From positions 124,001-188,000 of the forward strand of contig JACPWY010000010.1 in assembly GCA_016196825.1 (NCBI GenBank): DNA of 64,000 nucleotides, given 5' to 3'. The position numbers were made by a program, and so were the translations under genes. How positions within the stretch are numbered: the first letter of the stretch is position 1; every line of letters starts with the position of its first letter. Under the pieces are notes generated by a model that was not told the DNA's origin, made no database searches, and saw nothing but the letters and a program-made list of their open reading frames with translations. Of this stretch, positions 35,728 through 43,888 are shown piece by piece. Source of the DNA: Deltaproteobacteria bacterium (lineage in GTDB: Bacteria > Bdellovibrionota > FAC87 > UBA2466).

Positions 35728-37161
35728 ATGAAGCAGTTTGATGCGGTCGTGATCGGATCGGGACCGGGGGGCTATGTCTGTGCGATTCGTCTGGCCCAGC
35801 TGGGGAAGAAAACGGCCATCATCGAGAGAGAGTTCTTGGGTGGCGTATGTCTCAATGTCGGTTGCATCCCTTCAAAGGCGCTGATCTATGCCTCTTCTCA
35901 GTACTGGAAAATCAAGAATGACTTTGGGGAAATGGGTCTTGAGTCAAAATCGACCCAGATGGATATCGCCAAGCTCCAGGCCTGGAAGTCCGGTGTTGTG
36001 AACAAGCTCACCAGCGGCGTGGGAAATCTTCTCAAGATGAATGGCGCAGAGATCATCCGGGGAGAAGCGCGGTTTGTGGGGCCGAAGAGCCTAGAAGTGA
36101 AAACGAAGGCGGGGACAGAAAAGATCTCAGCGCACGATTTTGTCATAGCCACTGGCTCACGGGTGAGCGAGATCCCGTTTTTAAAGACGAATGGTAAGAA
36201 CATCATCACATCGACCGAGGCCCTTGCGCTTGCCGAGGTGCCCGAGAGGTTTGTTGTTGTGGGCGGTGGGTTTATTGGCCTTGAGATCGGAACTCTCTAT
36301 GCGAAGTTGGGATCTCGGGTGACGATCGTTGAGGCGATGGATCAGCTTTTGCCGAGTACCGACAAGGAACTTGTCACGGTCGTCGAGAAGAGGCTCAAGG
36401 TGTTTGGGGTGACGGTGATGGTCCAGACCAAGGTGGTTTCGCTCGAGGAGAAGGAGCCGTTGAAGGCTAAGTCTCTTCGCCTGACTGTGGAGGGGGTGAC
36501 GGGCGGAAAGAAGGCCATTGAAGCCGACTGCATTTTGGTGTCTGTGGGTCGGAAACCTAACTCAGATGGTGCGGGGCTTGAGACGATCGGGGTGAAGCTC
36601 GATCCGCGCGGCAACGTGATCACCGACCAGCAGGGTAAGACCAATGTGCCAAGTGTGTGGGCGATTGGAGATGTGACGGGGCCCCCACAATTAGCCCATC
36701 GAGCGATGATGGATGGGCTTTTGGTGGCTGCCGGTATAAATGGGGAAAAGTCCTATCGAGATTACAAGACGGTACCGTGGGTGGTCTTTAGCGATCCGGA
36801 GATCGCCGCCTGTGGGTATTCTGAAAAAGAATTGGTTGAGCGCGGCGTGAAGTATAAGGTCGGACGTTTTCCCTTTGCCGCCTCAGGAAGAGCGTTGAGC
36901 ACGAGCGAAACCGATGGGTTCATGAAGGTCCTTATAGACGAAAAAAATGAGGCGATCCTAGGTGTGCATATTGTGGGCCACGAAGCCTCAAACCTTATTG
37001 CGGAGGCGACTCTGGCGATTGAGATGGGAGCGACCGCGGAGGATATTATTCGCACCATTCATAGCCACCCGACCTTGCCAGAGGCGTTTCCCGAATCGAT
37101 CGAAGCGGCCCTTGGAAAGGCGATCCATATTTTCAAACCCGCTTCCCGAAAGCCGGTCTAA
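35728..37161 (+). CDS. lpdA: Dihydrolipoyl dehydrogenase E3
   Basis: 477 residues. FAD motif VVIGSGPGGYVCAIRLAQLG, redox disulfide GGVCLNVGCIPSKAL, NAD motif FVVVGGGFIGLEIGTLYA and the dimer-interface catalytic pair in HSHPTLPEAFPES. It reoxidises the dihydrolipoyl group. The stop overlaps the lipB ATG (TAATG). Confidence 0.96.
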   Translation: MKQFDAVVIGSGPGGYVCAIRLAQLGKKTAIIEREFLGGVCLNVGCIPSKALIYASSQYWKIKNDFGEMGLESKSTQMDIAKLQAWKSGVVNKLTSGVGNLLKMNGAEIIRGEARFVGPKSLEVKTKAGTEKISAHDFVIATGSRVSEIPFLKTNGKNIITSTEALALAEVPERFVVVGGGFIGLEIGTLYAKLGSRVTIVEAMDQLLPSTDKELVTVVEKRLKVFGVTVMVQTKVVSLEEKEPLKAKSLRLTVEGVTGGKKAIEADCILVSVGRKPNSDGAGLETIGVKLDPRGNVITDQQGKTNVPSVWAIGDVTGPPQLAHRAMMDGLLVAAGINGEKSYRDYKTVPWVVFSDPEIAACGYSEKELVERGVKYKVGRFPFAASGRALSTSETDGFMKVLIDEKNEAILGVHIVGHEASNLIAEATLAIEMGATAEDIIRTIHSHPTLPEAFPESIEAALGKAIHIFKPASRKPV

Positions 37162-37823
37162 TGTTGCAGGTCTCGATGGGGATCTCAGACTACAAAGAGG
37201 TCTGGGATCTTCAAAAACACTGGGTGAGGGCGGTGGCGGAAAGGCGCGCTGAAGAGGAGAGCCTTATCCTAGTAGAGCACCCGGAAACCGTGACGGTGGG
37301 GCGAAAACACAAAGGTTTCCTGCCGGCAGATGCCTTTGAGATTGAGCGGGGGGGTGAGGCGACACTCCACAATCCGGGACAACTAGTGGCCTATCCGATC
37401 CTGAGGCTCGATGAGGGAGAGCGCGATCTGCACGCCTATTTGAGAAAACTCGAGGAAGTGCTGATACAGACTCTTCGCGAGTTGGGATTGGCATCCGATC
37501 GAAAGTCCGGTGCCACGGGGGTTTGGGTTGATGCGGGCCGAAGAAAAATTGCCAGCATTGGCGTGGCGGTCTCCCACTGGGTGACCTACCACGGCGTTGC
37601 ACTCAATGTTTGCAATGATCTTTCGGCGTTCCAGCGCATTAACCCGTGTGGATTCGAGTGGACCGTCATGACATCAATGGAACGCGAGCTTGCGCGCAAA
37701 GTGAGGAGAGTGGAAGTGGAGCCAATCTTCTGTCGGGTTTTTGAGGGAGTATTCACCCGGCAACTGCATTGCCGAAAGTCGTTAGACTTGTTATCGTCCC
37801 CAGACGAGCCCGCAAATGGATAG
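37161..37823 (+). CDS. lipB: Octanoyltransferase LipB
   Basis: 220 residues. Motifs GGEATLHNPGQLVAYPILRL (usual form T-x-H-G-P-G-Q; here His-Asn-Pro), the Lys in RRKIASIGVAVSHWVTYHG, and the nucleophile in INPCG. It moves octanoyl from ACP to E2 and H-protein lipoyl domains, the step before LipA. The His-Gly to His-Asn change in the first motif deserves note, but all catalytic residues are present. Confidence 0.92.
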   Translation: MLQVSMGISDYKEVWDLQKHWVRAVAERRAEEESLILVEHPETVTVGRKHKGFLPADAFEIERGGEATLHNPGQLVAYPILRLDEGERDLHAYLRKLEEVLIQTLRELGLASDRKSGATGVWVDAGRRKIASIGVAVSHWVTYHGVALNVCNDLSAFQRINPCGFEWTVMTSMERELARKVRRVEVEPIFCRVFEGVFTRQLHCRKSLDLLSSPDEPANG

Positions 37824-38172
37824 AAGACTCGACAATCCAGCCCTTGAGAAGGCGCCAAGAAAGACGAAGACGCCGACAATTTTGGCCATCATCGATCAGA
37901 AGGGCTGCACCGGCTGCCACGCCTGCATCCCATTCTGTCCGGTGGATTGCATTGAGCAGGTGCCAGGTGTTGAGCACCCGGATTTTATGCGCGTCGTTGA
38001 GGTGGATCTCGAGCGCTGCATCGGCTGCAAAGCCTGCGCAAAGGTCTGCCCGTGGGAAACAATCTTCATGGTCCAGACACCTGAAGCTGATGATAAGGCG
38101 AAGGAATGGACCCTTCGCTCGGTGATGTATCAAGGCGTTGGCACGGAAGAAAAAAAGGCGGCTGGCGAGTAA
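37816..38172 (+). CDS. Two-cluster 4Fe-4S ferredoxin-like protein
   Basis: 118 residues with two cluster motifs, CTGCHACIPFCPVDC and CIGCKACAKVCPWE, separated by about 30 residues. Lys-rich N-terminal extension and an acidic C-terminal tail. It overlaps lipB by 8 bp and ends the PDH/lipoate operon. It could give electrons to LipA or QueE, both radical SAM enzymes in the same run of genes; this is inference from position. Confidence 0.85.
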   Translation: MDRRLDNPALEKAPRKTKTPTILAIIDQKGCTGCHACIPFCPVDCIEQVPGVEHPDFMRVVEVDLERCIGCKACAKVCPWETIFMVQTPEADDKAKEWTLRSVMYQGVGTEEKKAAGE

Positions 38173-38239
38173 TTTCCGACCGGTTCCCTACAAGCACTTC
38201 TTTTTGATGGTTCCAAGAAAGGGGTTTTGTAATGCGGCA

Positions 38240-38260
38240 AATATCGCGTACGGCGATATT
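38240..38260. repeat. Perfect hairpin after the ferredoxin gene
   Basis: Stem AATATCGC / GCGATATT (8 bp) with loop GTACG. No T-run follows on either strand, so it is not a canonical terminator. The rest of 38173-38374 shows no feature. Confidence 0.4.
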
Positions 38261-38374
38261 CGGTCGATGGAAGAATGGCCAATTTGACGCTTATTTTAGG
38301 GCGATCTGCTTTTTGGGATCTTTCCTGAGAAACGGAGACCTGAAAAGTTGTACTTGAACCCAGTTCCAAATCCC

Positions 38375-38403
38375 TTGAAACCAAATTGTAACTGAGTTAC
38401 ACT
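38375..38403 (+). promoter_or_regulatory. Promoter with embedded palindromic operator for the toxin/antitoxin-like pair
   Basis: TTGAAA (38375-38380), 17-bp spacer, TACACT (38398-38403). The palindrome TGTAACTGAGTTACA (38387-38401) fills the spacer and the start of the -10 box. The expected transcription start, about 7 bp past the -10 box, falls at or next to the ATG at 38410, so the transcript would be leaderless or nearly so. An autoregulatory HTH antitoxin bound here would block RNA polymerase. Confidence 0.65.
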
Positions 38404-38409
38404 CCGTAA

Positions 38410-38757
38410 ATGGATAGACCACCTAAGATGAGCAACCTTCTGGAGACTATCCGTAAGTCCCTAGATGAAGGCAGATTCCTGGATACGCGGCATGCATTTC
38501 AGCGGCAGACAGAACGGAACATTACGCGCCCTGAGATCCAATATGTGCTTCGAACTGGCTTTCATGAGAAAAATAAAGACCAATACGATGAGCCATTTAA
38601 AGCTTGGAATTACGCAATTCGAGGCAAGACGGTGGACAAAAGGGGGCTGAGAATTATTGTTTCATTCGATGTAAATAACATGCTCATCATCACGGCAATA
38701 GTTCTTGAACCTAAAGGAGATGGCGATGGCGAAAAAAGTTCAAAAAGTGTTCATTGA
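38410..38757 (+). CDS. DUF4258-like putative toxin (RelE/BECR-type fold)
   Basis: 115 residues. DTRHAFQRQTERNITRPEIQ, then YVLRTGFHEKNKDQYDEP, then NYAIRGKTVDKRGLRIIVSF and ITAIVLEP follow the DUF4258 pattern (His-rich first helix, basic strand, hydrophobic last strand), a family seen as type II toxins related to RelE nucleases. It precedes an HTH protein with a 32-bp overlap, the toxin-first order of mqsRA/higBA. Start at 38410, with ATG 38428 as alternative; neither has a good ribosome-binding site. The region is more AT-rich than its neighbours, suggesting acquisition. Confidence 0.65.
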   Translation: MDRPPKMSNLLETIRKSLDEGRFLDTRHAFQRQTERNITRPEIQYVLRTGFHEKNKDQYDEPFKAWNYAIRGKTVDKRGLRIIVSFDVNNMLIITAIVLEPKGDGDGEKSSKSVH

Positions 38758-39172
38758 TGAGGGGTTTGGATTCAAAGTTCGGATTCTTAACGCATCTATG
38801 GTTAGAGTGCGAGGCGAATGGACCCCTAATATCAATTACAACGAGCTTGCGAAGGTAGTGCTCCATGCACTTTGCCACAAGCCTGGGCGACTCACAGGTG
38901 CAGAGATTAGATTTATCCGCCAGTATTTTGAAATGACTCTGCAAGCCTTTGCGGACCGATTTTGTGTAACTCACGTTGCGGTTATTAAGTGGGAGAAAGC
39001 TAAAAACAAACCGACGGCAATGGCATGGACTACGGAGAAAGACTTGCGCCTATTTGTTTTATCTAAGCTACACCCCAAGGCCAGTGAGATTGCTGCCTTA
39101 TATGCTGAATTGGAAAGAGAACGTCGAGAAGCAACTTCGGGCGTTGACGTCGATGCGAAGATGGTGGCCTAG
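38726..39172 (+). CDS. HTH antitoxin-like regulator (MqsA/HigA type)
   Basis: 148 residues. The middle part LTGAEIRFIRQYFEMTLQAF, followed by ADRFCVTHVAVIKWEKAKNK, is an XRE-type helix-turn-helix as in MqsA and HigA antitoxins. The N-terminal 60 residues (toxin-binding in such proteins) are unlike known zinc domains, having only one Cys. AAAGGAG stands 6 bases before ATG 38726. It likely represses the promoter at 38375-38403. The 244 bp after it are AT-rich and show no gene. Confidence 0.7.
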   Translation: MAKKVQKVFIDEGFGFKVRILNASMVRVRGEWTPNINYNELAKVVLHALCHKPGRLTGAEIRFIRQYFEMTLQAFADRFCVTHVAVIKWEKAKNKPTAMAWTTEKDLRLFVLSKLHPKASEIAALYAELERERREATSGVDVDAKMVA

Positions 39173-39416
39173 GCAGAGGAATTCCCACTTCCCTGAGTAC
39201 ACAAACAATGGCCAGTATGACTACAAAATAGAAATTAGGACTGGATCACGTTCGATCCGAAAAATTAGATTGACCACCTTCTTATGATTGCGGCGACGAT
39301 TTGTTTATGTGGTTGAATCTACCATTGCGTTTCAAAAACTATTGGCCTTATACGCGGCGCGGGTCACTTTGAAATAGTGTAGCCCCCTTATGTAGAAGTA
39401 CGGTGCCGACTCTCAG

Positions 39417-39896
39417 CTATTTTTTGCTAAAGGTGATAGTTCCCAGCGTGGCGGGGCGGTCGGTGGCTTTTTTTCCGGCGCTGGCGCCGAATTGGGCCTT
39501 TGTGCCGTTTTCAGAGAGAAGAAGGATGTCGTAGGTTGTGCCTTTGAGGGAGTCGATTGGGCCCGTGGCGGTCCAGTTGATTCCAACGGTGCCGGCCGGG
39601 ATCCCTTTGGGCAAACTCGAGTCCGAAAGCTCGAAGGTTCCTTCGCTGTCGACTGAGGGCGCGGGCGTTCCGTTGCAGCCTTCGGAGCTGAAGTAGTTGT
39701 TGTCGGTATAGGTGAAGATTTTTCCATTGACCGCCAAAGCGATCTTGAAGTGGCCAGTGTCATCCTCGATGCAGGGGCTTTCCCAGATTCCCTGGAGGCT
39801 CGCCAGCGTATCTTGCGGGGTAGTGGCGTGGTCCGGCTGCTTTGCGCAATGGGTGATGAGAAATAGAAATGAACTCAGAAAGGCAAGAAACCCCAC
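39417..39896 (-). CDS. Secreted hypothetical protein with lipocalin-like start
   Basis: 159 residues. N-terminal hydrophobic signal (MGFLAFLSSFLFLITHCAKQ) with Cys17 after ITH, a poor lipobox. The mature part opens with LASLQGIWESPCIEDDTG and is rich in beta-forming, Gly/Thr/Ser residues. It resembles the proteins at 12980-13453 and 60242-60614 in having an L-x-G-x-W start. Family unknown. The 165 bp between it and the ferredoxin at 40062 hold nothing convincing. Confidence 0.6.
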   Translation of the reverse strand: MGFLAFLSSFLFLITHCAKQPDHATTPQDTLASLQGIWESPCIEDDTGHFKIALAVNGKIFTYTDNNYFSSEGCNGTPAPSVDSEGTFELSDSSLPKGIPAGTVGINWTATGPIDSLKGTTYDILLLSENGTKAQFGASAGKKATDRPATLGTITFSKK

Positions 39897-40061
39897 AAAA
39901 ATCTCCTGACCCTTTGTCTAGCAAGACAGATGCCGCAGAAGGGTGAGCTTACGAGCGGCCCTGGCGCGGAGAATTGTCACCGGAGGTGTTGAGTGATCTG
40001 ACGGAATACAGCATCGTCGAAGCGCCTGTGAGCCAGAGAAAAGCGGATGGGGAAGGGATTC

Positions 40062-40295
40062 TCAGAGATTGTCGTTTCCAATGGCCTCGACTGGACAGGA
40101 GGCCATGGCCTCCTCACATTGGAGAATCTCTTCTGGGCTCTCGGGCTGCTTGAAAACCACGTCGTGGGTGCCGTCTGTCGATTCTTTGAAATTCTTCGGC
40201 GCAGCCTCTGAGCAGACGCTGCAGAGGATGCATTTCTTGTCGACATACCAGCGCCCGGAGACATTGTCGTCGTATCGGTCGATCTTCTCGCCCAT
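40062..40295 (-). CDS. Single-cluster ferredoxin
   Basis: 77 residues. Cys motif CILCSVCSEAAP plus the distant CEEAMASCPVEAIG. The pattern fits Thermotoga/Bacillus-type one-cluster ferredoxins, in which C1, C4, C7 and the late SCP Cys bind the cluster; the non-ligand 11th-position Cys is Ala here. An upstream TTG in frame would extend it to 40331, into the palindromic element. Likely electron donor; the ferritin-like di-iron protein upstream on the same strand is the obvious candidate partner. Confidence 0.8.
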   Translation of the reverse strand: MGEKIDRYDDNVSGRWYVDKKCILCSVCSEAAPKNFKESTDGTHDVVFKQPESPEEILQCEEAMASCPVEAIGNDNL

Positions 40296-40330
40296 CCGGG
40301 TGAATGTATTGATTTTTTGCACAACTCGCA

Positions 40331-40472
40331 ACTAAACACCCTCGCATTGAGAAAGAGACATTTATGACCAAATCGAAACGCACGCTGACGAGGACGCCGA
40401 CTGCGGAGGACGAAGCTCAGCGGGCGTTGCAGATAGTCTGAATGGCTCTTTCTCAATGCGAGGGTGTTTAGT
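40331..40472. mobile_element. 142-bp palindromic MITE-like element with 27-bp perfect inverted ends
   Basis: Arms 40331-40357 and 40446-40472 are exact reverse complements (27 bp). A second pair, 40377-40388 and 40417-40428 (12 bp, one mismatch), lies inside, so the whole element can fold into one hairpin. It holds only a 25-codon frame (40364-40441), no transposase. It sits between the ferritin-like gene and the ferredoxin gene, and the TAA stop of the former (40468-40470) lies inside its right arm. No clear target duplication. An invertible segment is an alternative reading. Confidence 0.75.
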
Positions 40473-41412
40473 GGACGATGGCCGAAGAATTACGAATTTT
40501 GGCGAAGGGTATGAACCGGGGATTCAGGCCCAGCGTGTGGTAGGATTTTTCCATGTTTTCAAAGACTTCTTCGAGAAGGGCGTCGCGATCGATCCCCACG
40601 AGGGCCGCATCATCCTTCAGGCCACGGCTGACCCGCTCAGTGAAATGCATCATGAAGCCCTGAGACGCCCGAAGGTAGGTTTTTCCCATGAGGGAAAGCC
40701 GGTCCAGGATGTCGGGCAGGACAATGTGCAAAAAGTGGATGTGGCGGCTTTCGTCGACCAGAAGCTGCTTGCACATCTCGGCGCCAATCGGATCGATCGT
40801 GGCCATGCGTGTGCGGCGCAAAAAACTCGACGCAAAATTCTCGGAAAAAAGGGTGGAGAAAAGCCAGTTTTCTACCTGGTAAAATCCGGTGTGGGTGACC
40901 TGTCCCAGAATTTGTAAGGATCGATCGAACTTAGGGGGAGCCCCCAGCCGTTTGAGGTAATTCTCGATGACAAAGACGTGGCGGCCTTCATCGTGGGCCT
41001 GCTCAGTGAGATAGTAGGCCAATTCATCACTCCTAAATTTGCGCACCGCGCGCCCCATCATTCCCATGATGACGTTGAGGCCCATTTTTTCGAGCGTGTA
41101 GAAAACGCCCGCCAGGCGAATCCACACCTGGCGCTGTTCATCCGTGAGACCCAAGGGGGCGGTAAAATCAATTCGCTGGGGGGCAAACCATTGCTGAGAG
41201 GCGGCCTGGACATAGAGCCGGCGGATCTTCTGATCGTTGAGGATAGCATTATCCCGCGTAGTGGGCTTAAGAAGGAGCTCCTGCAACGTCGGATTGTCGT
41301 TCAGTAAGAAGCTCGGCGCCTTAGCGTCGGGGCGATTTTCTTCGGTCTCGTTCAAAGGTTTTCCAAAAGTTTCTACACACTTAGCTTTGGCACAAAGAGG
41401 TATTACAGTCAA
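40468..41412 (-). CDS. Ferritin-like di-iron protein (AurF/R2-like oxygenase candidate)
   Basis: Up to 314 residues, helical. Two metal-binding helices show EQAHDEGRHVFVIENYL and LLVDESRHIHFLHIVL, the E/D-x-x-H pattern of ferritin-like di-iron enzymes; FYTLEKMGLNVIMGMMG would supply an earlier Glu. It resembles the AurF/R2-like oxygenase group, but the substrate is unknown. The TTG start at 41412 is uncertain (TTG 41355 is another). Its stop lies in the palindromic element, so the C-terminus may have been changed by insertion. dtd ends 2 bp upstream, so they may share a transcript. Confidence 0.7.
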   Translation of the reverse strand: MTVIPLCAKAKCVETFGKPLNETEENRPDAKAPSFLLNDNPTLQELLLKPTTRDNAILNDQKIRRLYVQAASQQWFAPQRIDFTAPLGLTDEQRQVWIRLAGVFYTLEKMGLNVIMGMMGRAVRKFRSDELAYYLTEQAHDEGRHVFVIENYLKRLGAPPKFDRSLQILGQVTHTGFYQVENWLFSTLFSENFASSFLRRTRMATIDPIGAEMCKQLLVDESRHIHFLHIVLPDILDRLSLMGKTYLRASQGFMMHFTERVSRGLKDDAALVGIDRDALLEEVFENMEKSYHTLGLNPRFIPFAKIRNSSAIVH

Positions 41413-41414
41413 TT

Positions 41415-41891
41415 TTACGACTTAACGCGTAACATTTCCTCCGAGTCTAGCCAGGGGGTGACGGGCCCATCATTGATGAGGGCGATCTCGAGATCGCTCC
41501 CAAAGGGGGTGTGATGGATGGGCAGCGAGGGGTAGGCGGAACGGGCGGTGTCGATGAGCTGCTTATAGTTCCTTTCGGCGATTCTGTGGTCGCCTGCGGC
41601 GCTGAAAGAGGGGCGGTTGCCGCCTTTGCAATCCGCGAAGAGGGTGATTTGGCTGACCCAGAGGGTGGCGGCCTGAGCCTGGAGTGCCGAAAGGTTCATC
41701 TTGCCTTTGGCATCCGAAAAGATTCTCAGGTTTGCGATCTTGTCTACCATTTTGGAGAGGATCCGATCGTTGTCCGTCTCCTGAACCCCTACCAAGATGA
41801 GAAGGCCGGGCCCGATTGAGGCGAGTCGATCTCTTGGTGGGTGTTTTGAAGTGGTGTGTGCACTGAGGACACGTTGGATCAGCGCTCTCAT
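41415..41891 (-). CDS. dtd: D-aminoacyl-tRNA deacylase
   Basis: 158 residues. MRALIQRVLSAHTT start, the motif VSQITLFADCKGGNRPSF, and the C-terminal NDGPVTPWLDS with the Gly-cis-Pro that reads chirality. It removes D-amino acids (and Gly) from tRNA. A frame extension to 41924 exists, but the ATG at 41891 matches the family start. Confidence 0.93.
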   Translation of the reverse strand: MRALIQRVLSAHTTSKHPPRDRLASIGPGLLILVGVQETDNDRILSKMVDKIANLRIFSDAKGKMNLSALQAQAATLWVSQITLFADCKGGNRPSFSAAGDHRIAERNYKQLIDTARSAYPSLPIHHTPFGSDLEIALINDGPVTPWLDSEEMLRVKS

Positions 41892-42194
41892 CGAATCATT
41901 CTCACGATTTACAGGCGTATACAAAAATCGTCTTTTCGCCTGTCTAGAGACCGTACAGTCTCAAAAAAGCCGTTGCCAAGAACAAATAGTTGAATGGTTT
42001 AGTGGGGCTACCACGAAAATCTGATCAGGAAATCGACAGAGAGACGCAATTTGTCCCGGTGGATTCTGGGAGTCTTCGGCGTTTATTTTGGACACTCGAG
42101 CCCAGAAACGTCGGTGGCAAGCTCCTTGCAAATTTATCCTCCTAAGGCCACCGGAAAATCCGGACGTTGTGTTGACGTGTAAAGTGGGGTTGTT
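41892..42194. other. Non-coding interval between dtd and a secreted-protein gene, with two inverted repeats
   Basis: ACAGGCG (41911-41917) and CGCCTGT (41937-41943) form a 7-bp inverted repeat 20 bp upstream of the dtd start, spanning a TATAC-like -10 for the minus strand. GAGACCGTACAGTCTC (41947-41962) is a 16-bp palindrome with two mismatches. Either could be a regulator site for dtd. Upstream of the plus gene at 42195 only a GTGGGG ribosome-binding site is seen. Confidence 0.4.
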
Positions 42195-43847
42195 ATGAAT
42201 CGACAGCTGTGGACTTTGCTCACCAGAATTGTACTCATTCTTTCGTTGGGTTTTGTCTCTCTGCTCCATGCGGAGGATCAGGCGGGTCACAAACCAGACA
42301 CCGATCCTGAAACCACCCGGTACGCGAATGGGACGGCGCTCAAGAATCAATTTGCAGCTGTGTCGCAGTTTTTCAAGAAGGGACAAGCGGGCTTCGACGT
42401 AGTCATCACACATCATGACCTTACGGACGGGACCGACCGCCAAGAGATTAGCAAACTCGATTCTAAGCACGCTAAGGACGCTTCCGATTCTTTCGACAAG
42501 CTGAAGACCGTTCGGGTCAGTCTCGAAGACTGCGTTTCGAGGGAGCTCGCAATTCCCGATGCTAAGGGTGGCTCCCAGGCACTCGGTTCGTTGGTGGATG
42601 GGTTTGTCGATGCCATTATGGAAATGGTCGTGAAGCATGATCGGGCGGGCAACTTCATCGACATTAACGACATCGATTCTAAGACGGATGGAATTCAGAT
42701 CCGAATCGATAAAAATAAGCTTCTCTCGTACGGGGCCGCTTTGAGCGAGCTCGTAGAATCAACGAAGGAGAAGTTTAAGGACGAAGGGCTACTTGATTCA
42801 GTCTTGGCACTCGTGAAGGGGCTGACGAATTCTGAGGAGCTCACCATTGAAGATGGTAAAATTGGCGGTGTTGCTATAGAGATCCTGAAGAAAGATTCCG
42901 GCACCGAGAAAATCTTTAAGGACGCTGAGGCAGCTGTGGCCTTGATAAATGCATCGCCCCAGACCTGCGAAATCAAGATTGAGAAACCGACGAAGCCGAC
43001 CGTGCTTCCGATACCTGAGTCGACGGCAGTGGATGAGAATGGCGGAGCGAGCGATAATACGGCGACTCCGGATCGTGCGCGCCCGAGAGAAGGGGGTGGC
43101 CGTGGCGGGGCTCAGGGCGATCGTCGGGGTCAGACCGATCAGCGGGGCGGGACACCGGGCGATGTGTCTCAACAGTTCGAAGAACAGAAGCGTCGGGTGG
43201 ACGAGGTGATCAATAGCCTCAACAAGAGGGTTGAAAAGAAAGACAAAAATGACAGCAATGATCGAGCAGCAGAGTTGGCGCTCGCCCGAGAGTACCTCAA
43301 CAGCCAGAAGGATGATGGGAAAAAAACAGCAAGCACAGGTCCGAGCAACGGCTTTCCTCCCATTGGCATGAGTCCGATGATGCCGCCTCCGCAGCCCCAG
43401 CAGCCGATGCTGCCGCCTCCGCAGGGGCCAATGGGTGGGCCGCCGATGGGTGGTGGGATGGATCCTGCGATGATGGCGATGATGAATGGCCAGGGCCAGA
43501 GGTCGACAGATCTCACTCCTATCATCACGGCTTTGACGACGAAGCCGCAAAATGATGGGTATGTTTCTCCGCAGCAGTTGGCCGCGCAGAATATGCCGCC
43601 TCAGCAGAATCAATTCGATTGGATGAGATCCTGGATGATGGGCATGGAGATGAAATTCCAGCAGCTGGCAGGGTCGATGCAGGGTTTTGCCCGCAACATG
43701 ATCTATCCGGTGGCACAGCGCATGGGACTCACGTCTCGGGGCGGAAACGCATTCGCGGGAACGGGGACGGTCGGTCCGGTTGGTCAGCTTGGCGTACCCG
43801 GAGCGCGGGGTAAAAGCCCAGCCGCCGTGAGTGCTGTGAGCCACTAG
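42195..43847 (+). CDS. Large secreted protein with Pro/Met/Gly-rich C-terminal region, unknown function
   Basis: 550 residues. Signal peptide MNRQLWTLLTRIVLILSLGF ending at LLHA-ED. Residues about 40-270 form an acidic, mixed globular domain with one helix pair and a late Cys. Residues 275-330 are Gly/Arg-rich, a coiled-coil stretch follows (QKRRVDEVINSLNKRVEKKD), and residues 370-430 are Pro/Met/Gly-rich low complexity (MMPPPQPQQPMLPPPQGP). The end is Gln/Gly-rich. I recognise no family. Surface or matrix role possible but unproven. A terminator hairpin follows. Confidence 0.7.
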   Translation: MNRQLWTLLTRIVLILSLGFVSLLHAEDQAGHKPDTDPETTRYANGTALKNQFAAVSQFFKKGQAGFDVVITHHDLTDGTDRQEISKLDSKHAKDASDSFDKLKTVRVSLEDCVSRELAIPDAKGGSQALGSLVDGFVDAIMEMVVKHDRAGNFIDINDIDSKTDGIQIRIDKNKLLSYGAALSELVESTKEKFKDEGLLDSVLALVKGLTNSEELTIEDGKIGGVAIEILKKDSGTEKIFKDAEAAVALINASPQTCEIKIEKPTKPTVLPIPESTAVDENGGASDNTATPDRARPREGGGRGGAQGDRRGQTDQRGGTPGDVSQQFEEQKRRVDEVINSLNKRVEKKDKNDSNDRAAELALAREYLNSQKDDGKKTASTGPSNGFPPIGMSPMMPPPQPQQPMLPPPQGPMGGPPMGGGMDPAMMAMMNGQGQRSTDLTPIITALTTKPQNDGYVSPQQLAAQNMPPQQNQFDWMRSWMMGMEMKFQQLAGSMQGFARNMIYPVAQRMGLTSRGGNAFAGTGTVGPVGQLGVPGARGKSPAAVSAVSH

Positions 43848-43854
43848 ATTTTTG

Positions 43855-43877
43855 GGCACATCTTTTTAAGATGTGCC
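43855..43877 (+). terminator. Hairpin after the secreted-protein gene
   Basis: Perfect 10-bp stem GGCACATCTT / AAGATGTGCC with a TTT loop, 8 bp after the stop. A T-run precedes but does not follow it, so it may act with the second hairpin downstream. Confidence 0.55.
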
Positions 43878-43888
43878 TGGCGCCTTCC

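Noticed and set aside
40364-40441. 25-codon frame within the palindromic element
   Set aside because: Too short, and its composition follows from the hairpin; no family match.
39977-40456. 159-codon open frame on the minus strand across the palindromic element
   Set aside because: Different frame from the clear ferredoxin and no protein-like pattern.
42798-43859. 353-codon open frame on the minus strand opposite the secreted protein gene
   Set aside because: His/Arg-rich reverse of a Pro/Met-rich region; the plus frame has a signal peptide and ribosome-binding site.
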